DNA of 10,600 nt. Origin: an uncultured Flavobacterium sp. Its GTDB lineage: Bacteria > Bacteroidota > Bacteroidia > Flavobacteriales > Flavobacteriaceae. This document shows, in pieces, positions 6,115 to 10,600 of this stretch. A program made the position numbers and the translations under genes. The notes beneath the pieces were generated by a model. That model searched no databases. It was not told the DNA's origin and worked only from the letters and a program-made list of their open reading frames with translations. The stretch lies in NCBI GenBank assembly GCA_946479395.1, contig CAMLFV010000092.1:1-10600 (forward strand). The letters are read 5' to 3'. Numbering within the stretch: position 1 is the first letter of the stretch; each line of letters begins with the position of its first letter.

Positions 6115-6732
6115 CTATTTTATTAAAGTTTGTTTTTTTAGATAATCAACAGCATGTCTGCCTTCGTTAAAAAGCAAATCTAAAATACTTAAATTGTTTA
6201 AAAAACCGTGTTTTTCGTTAAAGACTTGAATGTAACTATCAAAAACGTTTTCGTCTTTTTTGCCGTTAGCCAAATATCTGAAATCGGTCTGAGAGGGTTC
6301 TTTAAAATATTCTTCGGTTTTGGTGTACGGAATTTTAATTCCCAAACAATCGGTTACAATTTCATGGATTTCTAAATTCAGATCCATTAAAAAAGTATGT
6401 TTCTTTTCAAAAATCGGACGAATATCATCTTCAAAAAACTCGAAATAAGGCGATGTTCTGTAAGCGGCTTCTAACGATTTAAAGTGTTGCTTTTGCCAAT
6501 TAAAATCGTTTTCTATTTTAATATCGCGGTATTTTTGGTGTACATCTTCTTTACTGTGCTTCACCGGTATGTTTAGCAACTGCAAACCGTTTGCGCTATA
6601 AATGTACATTCGGTTGCGGTTTGTTTGTTTCTGAAAATTATCATCTGTCTCAAATATCACGGCATCAGCCTGAAGCATAGCTACAAAATGACTCACCGAT
6701 GGAAAATAGGTGGGATGTAATAAAATACTCAT
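6115..6732 (-). CDS. WbqC-like family protein
   Basis: This is a 205-residue soluble protein with no signal peptide or membrane segment. It shows the WbqC-like family pattern: an N-terminal HPTYFPSVSHF at 6-16, DNFQKQTNRNR at 31-41, LNIPV at 53-57, a W..QHF.SLEAAYRTSPYFE region at 79-98, and a C-terminal HGFLNNLSILDLLFNEG at 175-191. WbqC proteins are named after an O-antigen cluster gene, but the biochemical role of this branch is not established and I assign none. The ATG shares a base with the lepB stop (TAATG), implying coupled translation with signal peptidase I. A strong terminator follows the TAG stop. Confidence 0.88.
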   Translation of the reverse strand: MSILLHPTYFPSVSHFVAMLQADAVIFETDDNFQKQTNRNRMYIYSANGLQLLNIPVKHSKEDVHQKYRDIKIENDFNWQKQHFKSLEAAYRTSPYFEFFEDDIRPIFEKKHTFLMDLNLEIHEIVTDCLGIKIPYTKTEEYFKEPSQTDFRYLANGKKDENVFDSYIQVFNEKHGFLNNLSILDLLFNEGRHAVDYLKKQTLIK

Positions 6733-8303
6733 TAATAATTATATTTTTTTGCTTTGCGTTTTTTAACGAAGCTGTAAATTCCCCAGCCAGCTAAAAGAAC
6801 TACGAAATAAATAAAGAACGAATGCGGTTTGCCGGTACCGTGAACGGTTGTAAATAAACGTTCCCAACGAATTTTATCGAACAATTTACCCATTGGCACA
6901 TTAGGATCCATACTCATCCAGATGAAAACAGGTTTTCCTACGATATGATCCGCTGGAACAAAACCCCAATAACGGCTGTCTTCTGAATTATGACGGTTGT
7001 CTCCCATCATGTAGTAATAATCTTGCTGAATAGTATAGGTTGTTGCAGGTTGATCATTAATAAAGATCGATCCGTTTTTAACTTCTAATTTGTTATGTTC
7101 GTAATCGGTAATAATGGCTTTGTAAAAAGGCAATGTTTCATTTGTTAATTGAACCACTTCGCCTTTTGCCGGAATATGAATTGGACCTAAATTGTCTCGA
7201 GTCCAAGGTTTTGTATGTGGGAAAATAGCTAATTTATCATTGATGTTTAGTTCTGATCCGTATCGAGTATCTTTTTCGATTTTTGTAATAGAAGATAGTG
7301 TTTTAAAATCATTATATGCTTCGTTAGTCATTGATAGCATAAAATAATTTGGGTTTTGCGGACTTTGACCTCCGTCAGTTATGTTATGTTTTTTGATTAA
7401 ACTCAATAACCCTGAATTATCTCCATTAGTAAGAACATTATACGAATACTGAATCTTTGCACGATCTCCTAAATCTAATACTTTGTTGTTGATATAAACC
7501 ACACCATCTTTTATCTCTAAATTATCACCCGGTAAACCAACGGTTCTTTTAACGTAGTTCGATTTTTTATCCAAAGGTTTATCGGCTCTTCTTCCCGAAC
7601 GATCAAAAAACATATATACGGTATCAACAGGCCAGTTAAAAACCATGATGTCGTTGTGTTCCGGTTTTTCAAAACCAGGAAAACGCATTTCTGGTATTTG
7701 TGGAAATTTACTGTACGATTTTACTTTTGCCAACGGGATGGTATCGTGCACCATTGGGAAAGCTATTGCTGTTTGTGGTACGCGTGCACCATAATTTACT
7801 TTACTTACAAACAAGAAATCGCCTACCAATAAGGTTTTCTCTAATGAGGATGTTGGTATGGTAAACGGCTGTATAAAAAACGTATGTATAATGGTTGCAA
7901 CAACTACTGCAAATAATATTGAACTTACGGTTTCGCCCGCTTCGGTTTTTGGTTTTATGCTTCGGTTTTGTATATAGGTAACGTTTTCAAAATAGTTTAC
8001 ATAATACACGTAAAAGCCTAAAGTTACAACGCCTAAAATGGTATCAACAGTTGAATTTTTTCCGAAACTGCGTAAGGTTTCAACCCATACAACCGGAAAC
8101 ATGATTAAGTTTACAATAGGAATAAACAATAAAATAACCCACCATTTTGGTCGGTTAATAATTTGCATTAAAACAATTGCGTTATAAACAGGTACTGCTG
8201 CTTCCCATGCTTTTCTGCCTGCTTTTACATATAATTTCCATGTGCCCAGAAAGTGAATTACCTGAACTGCCAAGAAAAATAAAAACCATTGTGTAAATGT
8301 CAT
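6732..8303 (-). CDS. lepB: Signal peptidase I with N-terminal membrane domain and long insertion
   Basis: This inner-membrane protease removes signal peptides from exported proteins on the periplasmic face. Box B is IPTSSLEKTLLVGD at 149-162, with nucleophile Ser153. Box D is NYVKRTVGLPGD at 249-260, with general-base Lys252. Box E is MGDNRHNSEDSRYWGFVP at 433-450. The protein has 523 residues, far longer than the usual 170-330. Two things account for this. The N-terminal ~115 residues form a separate membrane region (AWEAAVPVYNAIVLMQIINR, then WWVILLFIPIVNLIMF), like DUF5684 proteins. About 170 extra residues lie between boxes D and E. One further membrane segment follows at about 495-513, ending in a basic tail. 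The SPase anchor helix is at about 127-147. The stop overlaps the WbqC-like start by one base, and 220 bp separate it from dapB, so it probably has its own promoter. Confidence 0.95.
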   Translation of the reverse strand: MTFTQWFLFFLAVQVIHFLGTWKLYVKAGRKAWEAAVPVYNAIVLMQIINRPKWWVILLFIPIVNLIMFPVVWVETLRSFGKNSTVDTILGVVTLGFYVYYVNYFENVTYIQNRSIKPKTEAGETVSSILFAVVVATIIHTFFIQPFTIPTSSLEKTLLVGDFLFVSKVNYGARVPQTAIAFPMVHDTIPLAKVKSYSKFPQIPEMRFPGFEKPEHNDIMVFNWPVDTVYMFFDRSGRRADKPLDKKSNYVKRTVGLPGDNLEIKDGVVYINNKVLDLGDRAKIQYSYNVLTNGDNSGLLSLIKKHNITDGGQSPQNPNYFMLSMTNEAYNDFKTLSSITKIEKDTRYGSELNINDKLAIFPHTKPWTRDNLGPIHIPAKGEVVQLTNETLPFYKAIITDYEHNKLEVKNGSIFINDQPATTYTIQQDYYYMMGDNRHNSEDSRYWGFVPADHIVGKPVFIWMSMDPNVPMGKLFDKIRWERLFTTVHGTGKPHSFFIYFVVLLAGWGIYSFVKKRKAKKYNY

Positions 8304-8348
8304 AACCTAAATATTTTTTAACGAATATACTTTTTTTTGTAAAATTAC

Positions 8349-8369
8349 TTTTGCGTTGCAGCAAAAATA
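8349..8369 (-). promoter_or_regulatory. Candidate lepB -7 element overlapping a small dyad
   Basis: On the minus strand TATTTTTG (8369-8362) matches the Bacteroidota -7 consensus. It overlaps a six-base inverted repeat, TTTTGC/GCAAAA (8349-8354 with 8361-8366, loop GTTGCA). No TTG lies at the right distance upstream, so this is only a candidate promoter. The dyad could be an operator or simply chance in AT-rich DNA. Confidence 0.35.
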
Positions 8370-8384
8370 ACCAATGTTTTTTTT

Positions 8385-8518
8385 ACCACATAGCATTTTA
8401 GTTACTATTAAATTTATTGATAAGGATACATAGAGATTTGTTTTTCACAAAACTAAACATAGTATTTATTAAGATACTTTTTGTTTAGAAATTTAAATAA
8501 TCTATGTGTCTATGTGGT
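8385..8518. repeat. Palindromic intergenic element of CCACATAG type
   Basis: The dapB-lepB gap contains nested inverted repeats. The outermost pair is ACCACATAG (8385-8393) with CTATGTGGT (8510-8518). Next is GATACATAGA (8425-8434) with TCTATGTGTC (8501-8510), ten positions with one G-T. Innermost is CTAAACA (8453-8459) with TGTTTAG (8482-8488), enclosing AGTAT/ATACT (8461-8465 with 8474-8478). The right arm is a tandem TCTATGTG repeat; in the left arm the two corresponding units are split by 31 bases (8394-8424). ACATAG or its complement occurs five times in 134 bp. The right end is five bases from the dapB stop. From memory, sequences of this CCACATAGA-CACATAGA kind recur between genes in flavobacterial genomes, so it is probably a dispersed MITE- or REP-like element. 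No ORF is present. Confidence 0.65.
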
Positions 8519-8523
8519 TTGTA

Positions 8524-9225
8524 TTATCCTAAATTCAAAACATCTTTCATAGTAAAAATGCCCTTTTTGCCTAAAATCCATTCGGCTGCAATTACAGCAC
8601 CTAACGCAAAGCCCTGACGTGAAAATGCGGTATGTTTAATTTCTATTTCATCAACGGCTGATTTATAAAAAACGCTGTGTGTTCCCGGAACATCTTCAAT
8701 ACGTTTTGCATCTATATAAATTTCGTTTTCTTGGGCAGTTTCCATCGTCCACTGCTTATAATCTGTTTCTGCAATGATTCCTTGTGCTAACGAAATGGCT
8801 GTTCCGCTTGGCGCGTCTAATTTTTGAGTATGATGAATTTCTTCCATCGATACATTATACTCTTTAATATTCGACATTAATTTCGCCAGATACGAATTCA
8901 GTTCAAAAAACAAATTAACACCAACGCTAAAGTTTGATCCATATAAAAAAGCTCCGTTCTTTTCCTGGCATAAAGCCGTCATATCGTTGTAATGTTCTAA
9001 CCAACCTGTTGTACCAGAAACTACCGGAATGTTATGGTTAAAACACGTACTGATATTTTCTGTTGCAGCTGTTGGAATACTGAAATCAATCGCTACATCG
9101 GCATGTTCCAATCCGTTGTAATCGTTTTCTTCTGTTTTTCTTAAAACTATTTCGTGACCACGTTCCAAGGCAATTTTTTCAATTTCTTTGCCCATTCTTC
9201 CGTAGCCTAATAATGCTATTTTCAT
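8524..9225 (-). CDS. dapB: 4-hydroxy-tetrahydrodipicolinate reductase
   Basis: This cytoplasmic NAD(P)H-dependent enzyme acts in the diaminopimelate pathway to lysine and peptidoglycan precursors. The 233-residue protein starts with a Rossmann nucleotide-binding loop, GYGRMG at 7-12. It has DFSIPTA at 47-53, SGTTGW at 70-75 and GSNFSVGVN at 96-104. The catalytic/substrate-binding segment is EIHHTQKLDAPSGTA at 129-143, where His131, His132 and Lys135 match E. coli His159, His160 and Lys163. It is about 40 residues shorter than E. coli DapB, as is usual in Flavobacteriaceae. The ATG lies two bases after the DUF5683 stop, in a parB-DUF5683-dapB unit. A palindromic element directly after the stop may mark the 3' end of the transcript. 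Confidence 0.96.
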   Translation of the reverse strand: MKIALLGYGRMGKEIEKIALERGHEIVLRKTEENDYNGLEHADVAIDFSIPTAATENISTCFNHNIPVVSGTTGWLEHYNDMTALCQEKNGAFLYGSNFSVGVNLFFELNSYLAKLMSNIKEYNVSMEEIHHTQKLDAPSGTAISLAQGIIAETDYKQWTMETAQENEIYIDAKRIEDVPGTHSVFYKSAVDEIEIKHTAFSRQGFALGAVIAAEWILGKKGIFTMKDVLNLG

Positions 9226-9227
9226 AA

Positions 9228-9794
9228 TTAAAATCTGTAACTTACGTTAACGTTAAAGTGGTGTTGGTTGATTTGCGGATTGTATTCTAAATTTGGTTTA
9301 AAAGAAAGATCTTCATCTACATTAAACTGTTGTAAATGCGCATCTACATTGGCATCAACAATATTTAAAATGTAAAGACCAATGGTAATAAATAACGATA
9401 AATCGCGGTTTCGTTGTGCATTTCGCTGTACCGTAACCAACTGATCTTGTGTGTATGATCCTACTTTCGGATTGTCTGTTCGATCGATACCTCGCAAGCG
9501 CAATTTGTATTCGTCGCGGGCACGAGTGTAAGCTCTTTGGTTATCGATATAAAAATAAAGACTGGTTCCCATACCACCATAAACCAACGGAATTTTCCAG
9601 TAGCTTTTGTTGTAATACTGACCTAAACCCGGTACAATTGCCGAATAAAAAGCTGCTTTAGCCGGAGCCAAAGGGTTTAACGCCTGTGCGGTTAATTTGG
9701 GCATTTCGGGCTGAACCATTTTTAAGGTATCGTTTTGTGCCCAAATAGTTCCAAAAAACAAGCAGCAAGCAATTATATAGAACTTAGAAAACAC
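9228..9794 (-). CDS. DUF5683-type secreted/envelope protein
   Basis: This 188-residue protein has a signal peptide of about 19 residues (hydrophobic core, cleavage near WAQ-N). A conserved segment follows, LNPLAPAKAAFYSAIVPGLGQYYNKSYWKIP (about 39-69), with a GLGQ-Y-N pattern that I associate with DUF5683, and hydrophobic stretches near 69-83 and 134-146. The protein ends in an aromatic residue (NVSYRF), as many outer-membrane proteins do. Function is unknown. The start is GTG at 9794-9792, sharing its G with the parB stop (TAGTG). The next in-frame Met is residue 26, after the signal peptide, so the GTG start is favoured. The position between parB and dapB is, as far as I recall, conserved in Flavobacteriaceae. 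An envelope role linked to division or wall growth is possible but unproven. Confidence 0.85.
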   Translation of the reverse strand: MFSKFYIIACCLFFGTIWAQNDTLKMVQPEMPKLTAQALNPLAPAKAAFYSAIVPGLGQYYNKSYWKIPLVYGGMGTSLYFYIDNQRAYTRARDEYKLRLRGIDRTDNPKVGSYTQDQLVTVQRNAQRNRDLSLFITIGLYILNIVDANVDAHLQQFNVDEDLSFKPNLEYNPQINQHHFNVNVSYRF

Positions 9795-10600
9795 TATTTG
9801 TTTAAAAGTTTAATGATTCGTTCTAAATCTTCTGCCGAATGAAAAGGTACATTGATTGCACCTTTACCGTTTGCTGCAATTTTAACATCGACTTTAGCAC
9901 CAAAAAATTCGGTAAATATTTTTCTTTGCGAATCGGAAATCGTGTACGAGATTTTTTTCTTTTTAGGAATACTGTTTGAATTATTCAATAAACCTTCCTG
10001 ATACGCTTTTACCAAAGCTTCGGTTTCGCGAACCGATAAATTTTCTTTGATGATTTTATGGTAGATATCTGTCTGTGCCTCGTGATCTTCAATGTTGATA
10101 ATTGCGCGACCGTGACCCATAGAAATAAATCCGTCGCGGATACCGCTTTGAATAATCGGATCTAAACGTAACAAACGCAAATAATTGGTAATAGTTGATC
10201 TTTTTTTACCAACGCGGTCGCTCATTTGTTCCTGCGTTAGCTGAATTTCATCGATTAATCGTTGGTACGACATTGCAATTTCAATAGGATCTAAATCATG
10301 ACGCTGAATATTTTCAACCAAAGCCATAACCAATGAATCGTTATCGTTTGCAATACGGATATATGCCGGAATAGTTTGTAAACCAGCCAATTTTGATGCA
10401 CGTAAACGTCGTTCACCCGAAATTAATTCGTATTTATTAAAATCTATCTTACGAACCGTAATTGGTTGAATTACACCTAGTTCTTTAATAGATGTTGCTA
10501 ATTCTTTTAATGTATCTTCGTTAAAATTTGTTCTTGGCTGAAAAGGATTTACCTTGATGAAATCTAATTCCAACTCAATAATATTTCCAACAACTTTGTC
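9794..10600 (-). CDS. parB: Chromosome partitioning protein ParB (5' end outside window)
   Basis: ParB binds parS sites near the origin, uses CTP to spread as a clamp, and works with ParA to segregate the chromosome. The frame is open to the right edge: residues before the TTG at 10573 read DKVVGNIIELELD, which fits the family, so the true start lies beyond 10600. In 268 visible residues one sees NPFQPRTNF, the CTP/phosphate-binding GERRLRA (10417-10397), ALVENIQRHDLDPIE, a helix-turn-helix around LTQEQMSDRVGKKRSTITNY, GHGRAI, and a C-terminal dimerisation domain ending LERIIKLLNK. Only the N-terminal tail (some tens of residues) is missing. parA is expected just upstream, outside the window. 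The TAG stop overlaps the GTG start of DUF5683. Confidence 0.96.
   Translation of the reverse strand, partial: DKVVGNIIELELDFIKVNPFQPRTNFNEDTLKELATSIKELGVIQPITVRKIDFNKYELISGERRLRASKLAGLQTIPAYIRIANDNDSLVMALVENIQRHDLDPIEIAMSYQRLIDEIQLTQEQMSDRVGKKRSTITNYLRLLRLDPIIQSGIRDGFISMGHGRAIINIEDHEAQTDIYHKIIKENLSVRETEALVKAYQEGLLNNSNSIPKKKKISYTISDSQRKIFTEFFGAKVDVKIAANGKGAINVPFHSAEDLERIIKLLNK

Noticed and set aside
8182..8364. Alternative minus-strand ORF at the lepB 5' end
   Set aside because: It is in a different frame from lepB, overlaps its membrane region and has no family features.
8501..8516. Tandem TCTATGTG copies as a possible CRISPR or iteron array
   Set aside because: Only two contiguous 8-bp copies exist, with no spacers, no cas genes and no replication gene beside them; they fit better as one arm of the palindromic element.
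9449..9661. Plus-strand ORF of 70 codons opposite the DUF5683 gene
   Set aside because: It is antisense to a gene with a clear signal peptide and operon context, with no supporting signals of its own.
1..10600. Mobile island, defence system, toxin-antitoxin pair or biosynthetic cluster
   Set aside because: Every long ORF is accounted for by core or lineage-typical families in conserved-looking operons; no integrase, transposase, tRNA or att-like repeat is visible, and base composition looks uniform by eye.

Overview
The window is AT-rich chromosomal DNA from the phylum Bacteroidota, most likely a member of the Flavobacteriaceae (Flavobacterium/Myroides-like). Four things point there: the Bacteroidota-type promoter (TTG-N19-TAnnTTTG) ahead of the lipoprotein gene; the lack of strong Shine-Dalgarno sequences; gene families typical of the group (DUF5683 after parB, a DUF5684-like signal peptidase I with a large insertion, WbqC-like, paired rhomboids after mutL); and an acidic stretch after the lipoprotein cysteine. 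Genus cannot be fixed from the sequence alone.

Plus strand, 1-5560: the 3' part of a TPR-repeat protein gene runs off the left edge and is followed two bases later by ribH (lumazine synthase, riboflavin pathway), which ends in a strong hairpin terminator at 889-917. A candidate promoter then starts a compact four-gene unit: mutL, two different rhomboid intramembrane serine proteases, and a membrane-anchored endonuclease/exonuclease/phosphatase-fold protein. The genes overlap by 1 bp or are 4-6 bp apart, and the unit ends in a hairpin at 5530-5560 shared with the convergent gene.

Minus strand, 10600-5567: parB (5' end beyond the right edge), a DUF5683 secreted or envelope protein starting at GTG within parB's stop, and dapB (lysine/meso-DAP synthesis) form one tight unit. 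A 220-bp gap follows, holding a palindromic CCACATAG-type element. Then come lepB (signal peptidase I) and a WbqC-like gene, overlapping by 1 bp and closed by a 15-bp-stem terminator. Last is a separately promoted small lipocalin-like lipoprotein.

Most of this is core genome: mismatch repair, chromosome partitioning, cofactor and cell-wall precursor synthesis, protein export. I see no prophage, CRISPR array, toxin-antitoxin pair, insertion sequence, RNA gene or defence island, and no clearly new system. The points that deserve a second look are the palindromic intergenic element, a MutL whose endonuclease motifs are eroded while its clamp-binding-like motif is kept, the duplicated FNPFES motif in the MutL linker, the structurally different tandem rhomboids, the predicted periplasmic EEP domain, and the oversized signal peptidase.
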